DNA of 64,000 nt from Clostridia bacterium. GTDB taxonomy: Bacteria; Bacillota; Clostridia; Acetivibrionales; STF1-152. The notes under the pieces are model-generated. The model was not told the DNA's origin, made no database searches, and saw only the letters and a list, made by a program, of their open reading frames with translations. Positions 37,513 through 46,684 of this stretch are shown here, in pieces; the stretch's first letter is position 1, and every line of letters starts with the position of its first letter. Made by a program: the position numbers and the translations under genes. The stretch covers positions 35,164 through 99,163 of the forward strand of contig JANQLN010000021.1 in assembly GCA_028280575.1 (NCBI GenBank), given 5' to 3'.

Positions 37513-38685
37513 GTGAACTCGAATATGCAGAAACTGCTCTACCTTGGAATATTTTTGTTTGACAATAAATTGGAAACGGGTGTGGTAAACAAAATGAAAG
37601 GACAGGTAAGAGCCTTTAAAAAAAGAGGCTTTGATGTTTATTATACTTCTATATACAATGATTCCATGTTTATAGAAAGCAATACTGACCATGTACGAAT
37701 TGCTAAAAATCCCAAAGACCCATATGCAATCAGGTATTTTTTATATAAGGGAGTAAAAAAGTGGTTAAAAAATAATCCTATGGATATTTGCTATATACGG
37801 TATGCCTTTTGCGATCCCATATTTCTTTGCTTAATACGCTATATGAAATACCGGGGAATAAAAATAATAATAGAAGTGCCGACTTACCCCTACGGAGAAG
37901 AAATGAACTGCTGGCCTTTTTTAAGAAGATATGCCGGCAAGGCTGTCGAATATATCTTAAACAAAAGGCTAAAAAAATATATATCTCTTGTTACCACATA
38001 TACATCTTCCGAATTGATTTTTGGTGTAAAAACCGTTAAGATAGAAAATGGTGTTGATGTGGAAAAAATCAAACCATGGCGTCACAGCCCAAAAGATTCT
38101 GATATTCACATTATTGCCGTATCCTCAATGCACTCATGGCACGGCTATGACAGGGCAATCAAAGGAATGGCCGGGTATTATTCCCGCCCGGTAAAAACAA
38201 AGGTTTTCCTGCACCTGGTTGGAGACGGAGTAATGAGACGCGAATGGGAAAAACTGTCCCAAAAACTCATTGTAGACAAATATGTAATATTCCATGGACC
38301 CCTGGTAAATGAAGAGCTTGATTTGCTTTTTGATAAGTGTGATATTGCCCTGGGATGCCTTGGAATTTACAGGAAAAAACTAACCCAGCCTTCCACACTT
38401 AAAAACAAGGAATATTGTGCAAGAGGTATTCCTTTTGCCTTTGCCTGTGAAGAAAAATATCTTCATCCAGGACTGGAATTTGTAAAAATTCTGCCTGATA
38501 ATGATGAATTGATAAATATGGATGAATTGATTGAATTCTGCAATAGTATGAAAGCACTTAATAATATATCCCATGCTATGAGGGATTATGCCAATAAACA
38601 TTTTTTATGGGATACACAGATTGAAAGAATATTCACAGCTTTATCAGGCAGTCTTATACCTGTTAATAAGCCCGGAGAGCGATAA
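37513..38685 (+). CDS. GT4-like glycosyltransferase
   Basis: TVKIENGVDVEKIKPW, HIIAVSSMHSWHGYDRAIKGM, FLHLVGDG, LVNEELDLLFDKCDIALGCLG. Confidence 0.85.
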   Translation: MNSNMQKLLYLGIFLFDNKLETGVVNKMKGQVRAFKKRGFDVYYTSIYNDSMFIESNTDHVRIAKNPKDPYAIRYFLYKGVKKWLKNNPMDICYIRYAFCDPIFLCLIRYMKYRGIKIIIEVPTYPYGEEMNCWPFLRRYAGKAVEYILNKRLKKYISLVTTYTSSELIFGVKTVKIENGVDVEKIKPWRHSPKDSDIHIIAVSSMHSWHGYDRAIKGMAGYYSRPVKTKVFLHLVGDGVMRREWEKLSQKLIVDKYVIFHGPLVNEELDLLFDKCDIALGCLGIYRKKLTQPSTLKNKEYCARGIPFAFACEEKYLHPGLEFVKILPDNDELINMDELIEFCNSMKALNNISHAMRDYANKHFLWDTQIERIFTALSGSLIPVNKPGER

Positions 38686-39960
38686 ATGACCGGATATGTG
38701 AAGCTTATCAAAAAAAAGTTATTTACTTCATATATAAAAAATATGGTTACCTTAACTCTTGGTACCCTTATAGCCCAGTGTGCAATAGTCATAGCCGCTC
38801 CGGCACTAACACGTCTTTATTCTCCGGAGCAGTTAGGTATGTATACCCTTATTTTTACCATAGCTTCCATTATAGGACCATTGGTTAACGGACGCTATGA
38901 TATGTCCATAGTATCTGCCTCCCATGAGAGGGAATCCCACGCCGTTATGAAGGCAAGCATGCTTGTATGCTTCTTTATAAGCGCCCTTGCAGGCATTATT
39001 ATAACATGCTTGATACTTTTTGACTCTCCCATTCTTGTGAATATAAATTCAAGGATAATTTATGTTTTTCCTTTATTACTGCTGTTTGGATTCATAAATG
39101 CTATAACAAGCTATAATAATAGAAATAAGGAATATAAGCTGATTGCAAAATTTTCGGCAGTAAGAACGCTAACGCTTTTGTTTGGACAGGTTCTTTTCGG
39201 AGTTTTCAAGGCCGGTATAACAGGCCTGCTTGTCAGCCAGCTGGCCTCTTTTTTTATAAGCCTTTTGTACCAGCTTAAAAATACTGCGATTAATTACAAA
39301 AGCGTATTATCTATAAGCTTCAAAGAAGTATCTGCCGTTTTAAGAAAATTTCGAAACCAGCCCTTTTATTCTACTCCTGCACTACTGCTTAACTCTTTAT
39401 CATATTCAATAATACCCTTTTTAATAAGTACTCTTTACGGGCTTAAAGATGTGGGATATTACTCCCTTTCATTTACCTTGCTCGGCATGCCTATACAGTT
39501 ATTCAGCGTCAATGTGGCAAAAGTTTTTTTTGAAAAAGCAAACCGTGAAAAAAAAGCTTGCGGTAATTTTTATAAGACCTTTAAAACTACATTATTCTTG
39601 CTGTTATTTATATCCATACCTTTTTTTACCTTTTTAATGCTGTTTTCAAGAAATATTTTCAATATCGTATTCGGCCCAGGCTGGGAAAGGGCGGGCCTTT
39701 TTGTGGAAATTTTATCTCCAATGTACACATTCAGGTTTATTTCAGCTTCACTTGCAGCCGGCCTTATTATTGGGCACAGGCAAAAAATAGAATTTATTAT
39801 CCAGTCCGTCTTTTTTATTGAGGCTATCGGAGCTTTTTTGCTTTCTAAACAACTGTTTTTTTCTATAGAACAATTTTTAACCATAATAAGTATTCTTTTT
39901 GCAGTCAGCTATATAGTTTTAATTTTTGCTATCTTTCTTGCCAGCAAAAGTAAAGATTAA
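38686..39960 (+). CDS. Oligosaccharide flippase family protein (Wzx/MOP)
   Basis: 424 aa, ~12 TM; ITRLYSPEQLG-like APALTRLYSPEQLGMYTLIFTIASIIGPLVNGRYDMSIV. Confidence 0.92.
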   Translation: MTGYVKLIKKKLFTSYIKNMVTLTLGTLIAQCAIVIAAPALTRLYSPEQLGMYTLIFTIASIIGPLVNGRYDMSIVSASHERESHAVMKASMLVCFFISALAGIIITCLILFDSPILVNINSRIIYVFPLLLLFGFINAITSYNNRNKEYKLIAKFSAVRTLTLLFGQVLFGVFKAGITGLLVSQLASFFISLLYQLKNTAINYKSVLSISFKEVSAVLRKFRNQPFYSTPALLLNSLSYSIIPFLISTLYGLKDVGYYSLSFTLLGMPIQLFSVNVAKVFFEKANREKKACGNFYKTFKTTLFLLLFISIPFFTFLMLFSRNIFNIVFGPGWERAGLFVEILSPMYTFRFISASLAAGLIIGHRQKIEFIIQSVFFIEAIGAFLLSKQLFFSIEQFLTIISILFAVSYIVLIFAIFLASKSKD

Positions 39961-40105
39961 AGCCGTCAATTATACATTTATCGGCAAGTTTTCTTCTAAG
40001 CAAGCAATATAAAGATAAAAAAAAGTAAAATGCTATAAATAATGTCAAGTGAATTTTCGTCTTCTAAATTACTAAAAGTAAAACTCGGGAGTATAATTTG
40101 TATGT

Positions 40106-40708
40106 TTAAGGTATTTCAATTGATGTACTATCAGCTCCAAGTATCTTACTGCCGTCTTTTTCATCAGAACCAACTGCAACCATAATATTATATTTCTCTG
40201 ATTTCTGTACTGCGTTTTTATCAGCAACCAAATCAATCACAACAGTTCCCGTGCCGCCTCCCCTTGGCTTATAATTACTGCTTCTTCCAATTTCTATCCA
40301 TTTATCCCATTTATATCTATCAGAAGCAGTACTCCATATTGTTATATAGTCCGCAGGTTTTATCTGATCTCCATTTTCGGGATAACTGCTTACGATATCA
40401 GAAATATTCCATTTTTTAGGTATATAAAAAGCAATCCCTCCCCAATCTTCGGGATCTATCTCAATCCGGGCAACAATCTGTATATGCTCAGGAACTCCTT
40501 TGGCTCCTTTTACAAATATCTCTCCTTTTGCCAAAGTATTAAGCTCCGTTGAATCGGAATTTACACTGAATTTTTTGACCTGGATCAGGTTTTCATTAAT
40601 CCTTGTCTTGTCAGTAGTATTGTCATTTTGGCTGCAGCTAAAAAGAAGTATAGTAATCACTGTTATAATCAATATAGTTAGCAGTATGTATATGGATTGA
40701 ATTTTCAT
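40106..40708 (-). CDS. Predicted lipoprotein of unknown function
   Basis: Signal peptide with LLFSC lipobox; 200 aa; no family recognised. Confidence 0.6.
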   Translation of the reverse strand: MKIQSIYILLTILIITVITILLFSCSQNDNTTDKTRINENLIQVKKFSVNSDSTELNTLAKGEIFVKGAKGVPEHIQIVARIEIDPEDWGGIAFYIPKKWNISDIVSSYPENGDQIKPADYITIWSTASDRYKWDKWIEIGRSSNYKPRGGGTGTVVIDLVADKNAVQKSEKYNIMVAVGSDEKDGSKILGADSTSIEIP

Positions 40709-40971
40709 ATTTTGCCTCTCTTACACAAGGTTGGAATCGTATATAAAAATTATATATTCATATTATTTATTATCCTTGTTTTTTGTAAATACTTTACCAT
40801 TTTTATACCTTTCCTTCAAGAACCAATTTGTAATTGAGTACAATGTACTATATAAATACAAGCTCAAATAACCATCTTAATTTTAATAGTTTGAAGATTA
40901 TTTATATTCGTCTTTTTACTGCAAAAATTGAGCGGAAAAATGAACAGAAAATCTGCATACACGAGTTTTGT

Positions 40972-41541
40972 CTATAGCTCCTTCTTCTCCTTAAGCCTGC
41001 CGTTAACCAGATCGTATTTTCTGCCGCACTTATTGCATATCAAGCCGTTTTTAAGATGTAAACCGCACTCACAAACCCATCCGATTTGCCTTGCAGGCAC
41101 GCCTGCCACCAGTGCATGGTCAGGAACATCTTTAGTCACCACCGCACCGGAAGCAGTCATTGACCATCTGCCAATAATATTCCCGCAGAGAATGGTGGCA
41201 TTGGCACCTATGGATGCACCATGCTTGACGAGGGTCTTTATGTACCCTTCACTGCTTTCAGGATACTTACTCCTTGGGGTTAAAACATTAGTAAACACCA
41301 TGGACGGTCCACAGAATACATAATCTTCCAATTCTACTCCTTCGTATACGGATACGTTATTTTGGATTTTTACTCCGTTTCCTATCTTAACATTGGAAGA
41401 TATATTGACATTCTGTCCTAAAGTACAATTTTCTCCAATTTGCGCTCTTTTTTGAACATGGCTGAAATGCCATATTTTTGTGCCGTTTCCTATTATTACA
41501 CCATCATCTATATAACTGCTTTCATGTACAAAATAACTCAT
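40972..41541 (-). CDS. Left-handed beta-helix acyltransferase (WbpD/WlbB-like N-acetyltransferase)
   Basis: Hexapeptide repeats NGTKIWHFSHVQKRAQIGENCTLGQNVNI; C-terminal Cys-rich CECGLHLKNGLICNKCGRKY. Confidence 0.88.
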   Translation of the reverse strand: MSYFVHESSYIDDGVIIGNGTKIWHFSHVQKRAQIGENCTLGQNVNISSNVKIGNGVKIQNNVSVYEGVELEDYVFCGPSMVFTNVLTPRSKYPESSEGYIKTLVKHGASIGANATILCGNIIGRWSMTASGAVVTKDVPDHALVAGVPARQIGWVCECGLHLKNGLICNKCGRKYDLVNGRLKEKKEL

Positions 41542-42626
41542 CTGTCAAACCTGCCTTTAAAATCCAAAGCAGCGCACTTTTCCATAGGCAGCTTGACTTT
41601 CCGGCCTTCCGCTGCCGACTTATATATGGCAAGCACCAGCTCCAATGCTCTTCTTCCATCTTCTGCCGTAACATAAGGCTCCCTGTCGTTTTTTATAGCT
41701 TCTATGACATCCGCATAAAGAGGTTTATGTCCAAATCCATACACATTGGGTGGATTCTCACTATAATTTGCTATTACTTCCTCAGGGTCATCCAATAAAT
41801 CTGCAAAACGCCATTCTTCAATGAAGTTTACGGACTGGCCCCCGGCTTTAACAGTTCCTTTTTCACCAAAGATATATAATGTTTCCTCCAGGTTTTGAGG
41901 GTATACATCCGTAGTACCCTCAATAATCCCATAACTGCCGTTAGAAAATTTGATAAGGGCAATGCCGAAATCTTCGGCCTCTATATAGCTGTGGTTCAAA
42001 TTATCGGTCATGCCGGCAACTTCTACAATGTCGTTACCCATAATCCACCTTAGTAAATCTATATTGTGAATGCATTGGTTCATAAGGGTTCCTCCGTCTT
42101 GTTCCCATGTTCCCCTCCACTTTGCCCTGGAATAATATTCATATCCACGGTTCCAGCGTACATGTGCCGCTCCGTAAAACAATCTGCCGAAGCGTTTTTT
42201 TTCAACAGCTTCTCTGATTTTCAGGATTGACTTATTGAACCTGTTTTGATGGCATGGGCTAACCTTTACCCCTTTTTCTCCAGCCCTTCCAATTATCCGG
42301 TCTGCTTCCCCGAGTGAAAGGGTCATTGGTTTTTCTATGATAAGATTGCATCCTGCATCAATACAATCCAATGCAATTTGACCATGCTTTCCGCTTTCAG
42401 TACAAATCGCTACCAATGCAGGTTTTTCTTTTTCAAGCAGTTCTTTGTAATCCCTGTATTTGCGGATTTTCTCCGGAAGATTAAATTTAAGTATTTTATC
42501 CTCCATGTTTTCTGTTTCAATGTCGCACAACGCTGCAAATTCAAGGTTATTTTCAACTGCTGCCACTATATGATTTGGCGAAATCCTTCCACATCCTATT
42601 AATGCATATTCAAGACTCAAAATCAT
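41538..42626 (-). CDS. Gfo/Idh/MocA family oxidoreductase (WbpB/WlbA-like)
   Basis: ALIGCGRISPNHI, LIIEKPMTLSLGEAD, QDGGTLMNQCIHNIDLLRWIMG. Confidence 0.92.
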   Translation of the reverse strand: MILSLEYALIGCGRISPNHIVAAVENNLEFAALCDIETENMEDKILKFNLPEKIRKYRDYKELLEKEKPALVAICTESGKHGQIALDCIDAGCNLIIEKPMTLSLGEADRIIGRAGEKGVKVSPCHQNRFNKSILKIREAVEKKRFGRLFYGAAHVRWNRGYEYYSRAKWRGTWEQDGGTLMNQCIHNIDLLRWIMGNDIVEVAGMTDNLNHSYIEAEDFGIALIKFSNGSYGIIEGTTDVYPQNLEETLYIFGEKGTVKAGGQSVNFIEEWRFADLLDDPEEVIANYSENPPNVYGFGHKPLYADVIEAIKNDREPYVTAEDGRRALELVLAIYKSAAEGRKVKLPMEKCAALDFKGRFDR

Positions 42627-42844
42627 CAGCCCCTTAAATAATTCTACTTCTTAAAAAATTCATTTATATCAACCGCTGTTTTTTCAAATTGGCATGAAAA
42701 ATAACCTATAATCTTTATATTTTTAATTAAATTGATAGATATTATTGCTTATTTTTAACCATATTACTTTAACAATAATTATACTTCCCATTCCATTTTT
42801 TGTCAAGCCCAACTTTCATTTGTATAATGTGTTTACATTTTTTG

Positions 42845-42873
42845 TGTACATGCTGCTTTATTGATGCTATAAT
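42845..42873 (+). promoter_or_regulatory. Sigma-A-like promoter with extended -10 upstream of the radical SAM operon
   Basis: TGTACA - 17 nt - TATAAT with TGc before the -10. Confidence 0.5.
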
Positions 42874-42912
42874 AGTAGAGAAAATCGGAGTATTTAAAAC
42901 GTTGGAGGTATA

Positions 42913-43923
42913 ATGATAAGGCAGTTAAAACAGGATTTTCGTGAAAAAGCAAGAAATGCAAATATACCATTAGAAGTAACTTTTGAGCTTACTTACCGCT
43001 GCAATTTGTCATGCGTTCATTGTTATCTTAAGGGTGAAACCTGTGAAGAAATGACAACTGGTGAAATCTTTGCTGTTATTGATCAATTGGCTGAATGCGG
43101 TACCTTACATCTAATCTTCACAGGCGGGGAATGCTTGCTGAGAGAAGACTTTTTTGATATTGCCGGTTATGCAAGAAGCAAAAACCTGGCACTCAGCCTG
43201 ATAACAAATGCTACCTTGATTGACGGGCCTACAGCGAAAAAATTCAAGGATTTAAATTTCCTTGAAGTGTCCGTCAGTATTTATGGACTTAACTGCCATG
43301 ACCGTATAACTTCAACTAAAGGCTCTTTTATCAAAAGCCATGAAGCAATCAAGCATCTTATCAGGGAAAATGTTTCAGTTCAGGTTAAAACTCCGGTAAT
43401 GAATTTGAATTTTAATGAAATTGAACAATTATCTGTTTTCTGCGAGCAGCTGGGATTGGATTTCGCTCCTAATCCTTTTATTACAATGTGTTCCGACGGT
43501 ACAAGAAAGACCCTGGCTCTAAGAATGGACGATGGACAATTGTCAAGGTATACCTGTGAAAGAATAGAATCCGGCGAAAGGGCCTCAGGTTTTAATTCAT
43601 TTTGCAATACCGGCCGTTCGGTAGCTGCCATATCACCGTCAGGAGATGTGTTTCCATGTATAGCTTTTAAAAAAAGTATTGGAAGCTTGAAAAAACAAAG
43701 CTTTTCAGATATATGGAATAATTCTCCTTACCTTAGCTTCCTGCGAAGCCTTGAGCTGGCGCATATGAAGGAATGCAGCGTATGTACTGTGAGAAATGTT
43801 TGCCGGTTGTGTCCTGCGGAAGCATTGGAGGAGGACGGCGATATACTGTCACCCCACAAGGAAGCTTGCAGGATTGCATATATGAGGCATAAGCTGATTA
43901 ATGAAAGGAAATGTAAATGCTGA
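42913..43923 (+). CDS. Radical SAM/SPASM protein (peptide maturase type)
   Basis: TYRCNLSCVHCYL (CxxxCxxC), FTGGECLLRED, SPASM Cys set GDVFPC...CSVCTVRNVCRLCP...C. Confidence 0.92.
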   Translation: MIRQLKQDFREKARNANIPLEVTFELTYRCNLSCVHCYLKGETCEEMTTGEIFAVIDQLAECGTLHLIFTGGECLLREDFFDIAGYARSKNLALSLITNATLIDGPTAKKFKDLNFLEVSVSIYGLNCHDRITSTKGSFIKSHEAIKHLIRENVSVQVKTPVMNLNFNEIEQLSVFCEQLGLDFAPNPFITMCSDGTRKTLALRMDDGQLSRYTCERIESGERASGFNSFCNTGRSVAAISPSGDVFPCIAFKKSIGSLKKQSFSDIWNNSPYLSFLRSLELAHMKECSVCTVRNVCRLCPAEALEEDGDILSPHKEACRIAYMRHKLINERKCKC

Positions 43924-44207
43924 TGGAAAAACTCAACATTAACAATTATGTAAAAAGGAAAAAGGAAATCGCATTTCAAAATATGGATCAAGAGCTTGTT
44001 TTATTAAATCTCGAAAGCGGAGTATATTACAGCACAAATAAGGTAGGACAAAGAATATGGCAGCTTTGCGACGGCAGCATGAATATAAGGGAAATAATCC
44101 TTAAGCTGTCCGATGACTTTGATAAGTCTTCCGACGATATAAAAAATGACGTGCTGGAATATATTAATGACCTTATAAATGAAGACCTTTTAAGCCTTTA
44201 CAGTTAA
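43917..44207 (+). CDS. PqqD family peptide-binding protein (RRE)
   Basis: 96 aa; ELVLLNLESGVYYSTNKVGQRIWQLCDGSMNIREIILKLSDDF. Confidence 0.88.
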   Translation: MLMEKLNINNYVKRKKEIAFQNMDQELVLLNLESGVYYSTNKVGQRIWQLCDGSMNIREIILKLSDDFDKSSDDIKNDVLEYINDLINEDLLSLYS

Positions 44208-44220
44208 AACAGGAGCTTTA

Positions 44221-44640
44221 GTGAAAATGATCCTCCAAAAAAAAGCGTCAAGATACCTGTTATTAATAAAAATAATTATTGCGGGAGTTATATTGACCCT
44301 TTTATTAAAACTTATTAAATTCGGAAAACTGGCCAAGCTATTGGAAAGCAAAAGGGTTAAATATAAAGGAAAAGATAAAATTAATGAATTGATAGAGCTT
44401 GTAGACAAAGTCAGCAGGGCAAGATTCTTTTTAATAAGAAAAAACTGCTATAAAAAATGCTTGCTGCTCTATTACTTTTTAAACAAAACAGACTGTGAAA
44501 ATCTTGTACTGGCTATTGGAATTTCAAAAATCAACGGCAAGCTGCAAGGGCATAGCTGGGTTATATTTAATAATCAGCTTTTATTGGATGATAAGGAATT
44601 TATTAAAAATTATAAAATAATGCATACGCTAAGGAGATGA
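44221..44640 (+). CDS. Lasso peptide biosynthesis B2-type protein (transglutaminase-like protease)
   Basis: NCYKKCLLLYYFL (Cys), GHSWVIFNN (His), LLLDDKEF (Asp); lasso B2-like architecture. Confidence 0.82.
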   Translation: MKMILQKKASRYLLLIKIIIAGVILTLLLKLIKFGKLAKLLESKRVKYKGKDKINELIELVDKVSRARFFLIRKNCYKKCLLLYYFLNKTDCENLVLAIGISKINGKLQGHSWVIFNNQLLLDDKEFIKNYKIMHTLRR

Positions 44641-45626
44641 ATATGCCTGAAAAGCTTTATTCTTCCACTTTTAAAATAAGCAATACGTCTGTTATAATAA
44701 GTACAGACGATGGAATCCTTCACAATGGCATAAGAAATTGGCTTAATACCTTTAATGCTGATTTTCATGGGTATGGAGATGCGGTAAAAATTAAAATATT
44801 GGGTTTGCATAAAAGCGACACTATGCCGATTCCTATTCCGGAAAATGCCAGGTGCATATATGAAGGCCATACTGCAAGGTACTTGACCAATAATCATATA
44901 TGGTATTTTGAAATACCGGAGATAGGAAGAATGGCAATTGATTTGAATAATAAAGAAATAAATGCCTGCGCATATGTTGAAAATATTTTTTCCGAAGCAT
45001 GGCACCTGCAGGATTTCATGCACCCTTTGTTTGAGCTTTTAAGAATGGAAGAGCTTTATTTATTCCATTCGGGAGCAGTATGTATTGATAATTGGGGCCT
45101 AATGCTTGCAGGCAGGTCGGGCCGCGGCAAATCAACGCTGTCTCTTCACCTGCTGGCAAATGGTTTTAGCTTTATGTCGGACGACAGATGTTTTATTGAA
45201 AGGACAAAAACAGGTTATGATTTAACAGGTTTTTTAGAGCCTGTTAAATTCTGGCCTCAAAATGTAAGGCACATTACCAGTATCAATAATATTGAACAAT
45301 CCGGCCAAAATGATAAAACAGTTATTGACATCAAAGATTATTTTCCTTACAGCATATCAAAAAAATGTACTTTGAAGGCAATAATCTTTCCCAGGTGGTG
45401 TCCCGGCAAAAGCAGCAGGTTGGAAGCCATTAAACCTGCAAAAGCTATTGTTGAAATACTGCCCTTAACTATGGAATGCCTGTTTTCCAATACTTCAAAA
45501 AAACACTTTGAATTTAATTGTGAACTGGTGGAAAGGCTGCCTATGGCAGTCCTCACTTTAGGTAAGGATAAAAGCGTGTGGCATAAGCTTATAAGGAGCT
45601 TTTTAGTTAATGGGGTGGTTCAATGA
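44637..45626 (+). CDS. HPr kinase-like (HprK-fold) protein
   Basis: LYLFHSGAVCIDNWGLMLAGRSGRGKSTLSLHLLANGFSFMSDDRCFI (P-loop and downstream acidic DD). Confidence 0.85.
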   Translation: MNMPEKLYSSTFKISNTSVIISTDDGILHNGIRNWLNTFNADFHGYGDAVKIKILGLHKSDTMPIPIPENARCIYEGHTARYLTNNHIWYFEIPEIGRMAIDLNNKEINACAYVENIFSEAWHLQDFMHPLFELLRMEELYLFHSGAVCIDNWGLMLAGRSGRGKSTLSLHLLANGFSFMSDDRCFIERTKTGYDLTGFLEPVKFWPQNVRHITSINNIEQSGQNDKTVIDIKDYFPYSISKKCTLKAIIFPRWCPGKSSRLEAIKPAKAIVEILPLTMECLFSNTSKKHFEFNCELVERLPMAVLTLGKDKSVWHKLIRSFLVNGVVQ

Positions 45627-46684
45627 ATTTGAATGATATCCCGGGCCTGGATGCCTTATATTTCATCCCTTTAATTGATTTTTGCAATAATCCTCCAGGC
45701 TTTAATATGGAAAATTACAGCAGTGAATCAAAAAAATATATCAGGAGAACAGCGGCCAGAAACCTTTTGCTCCAAAGCCAGTTAAATGAAATACTAACCT
45801 TGTTTGACAAAAATAGTATTGATGCTGCCGTATTGAAAGGCTCCTACCTGGATAAACTCCTTTACCCTCCCGGAATACGGCCTGTAGGAGATATCGATTT
45901 GCTGGTTCACAAGGAAGACCATACCAAAGTTAGCGAAGCTTTAAGAAAAATTTCATACTTTGCTGAAACAAAAGGTATGCCCCTTGATATGCAAAAAAAC
46001 ATATCAGGCAGAGTTTCATATCTAAAAGATTCTGAACTGGGCATTCCCCTGGACATACATTACAGCCTTGGACCTTATCCTTACCTTGCTAAAATTGAAA
46101 CGGAAATTCTCTGGCATAACCTGGTACGGGCAAAAATTAACGGATTAAATGTAAATGTTTTAGATCCCGGGTTTGCTTTTTTACACCATTTATTGCATTT
46201 ATTTCATCATATAGATGGTAACTGGATTGTTTCATGCTGTGATATAGCTGCTATGGTACACTCGGAAGATTTTGAAATCAATTGGAACAGATTTCTTAAG
46301 CATGCAAAGGAATATAACCTGCACCTTCCGGTCCTGTATTCCCTTAATAAGATATTGGAGGTTTTCGGCCCTATAATTCCAGAAATTGTTACCGGAGAGC
46401 TTAGCCTGCATAATCCGTCGTTAAAGGAAAAAGTGTTGTTTAATCTTTCCATAAGAAAAAGCGAAAAAACTGACAAGAATATTAATTATCTGATTCAGTT
46501 TTTATCCACTCCAGGAATTTTATTTAAATTCCGCTGTATTATTCGCATTCTGATTCCCTATCAGGGTGTATTGCCTGAAAGCAGCCGAACAGGCGGAAGG
46601 ATTTTAAGATACCTGCATTATTATTTGAACCTGTGTAAATCTTTTATATTCCTTTTTAAAAGCCTTTTCAGGAGGTGTAAGTAA
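45623..46684 (+). CDS. Nucleotidyltransferase family protein (NTP_transf_5-like)
   Basis: AAVLKGSYLDKLLYPPGIRPVGDIDLLVHKED; DIHYSLGPY. Confidence 0.85.
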   Translation: MNLNDIPGLDALYFIPLIDFCNNPPGFNMENYSSESKKYIRRTAARNLLLQSQLNEILTLFDKNSIDAAVLKGSYLDKLLYPPGIRPVGDIDLLVHKEDHTKVSEALRKISYFAETKGMPLDMQKNISGRVSYLKDSELGIPLDIHYSLGPYPYLAKIETEILWHNLVRAKINGLNVNVLDPGFAFLHHLLHLFHHIDGNWIVSCCDIAAMVHSEDFEINWNRFLKHAKEYNLHLPVLYSLNKILEVFGPIIPEIVTGELSLHNPSLKEKVLFNLSIRKSEKTDKNINYLIQFLSTPGILFKFRCIIRILIPYQGVLPESSRTGGRILRYLHYYLNLCKSFIFLFKSLFRRCK

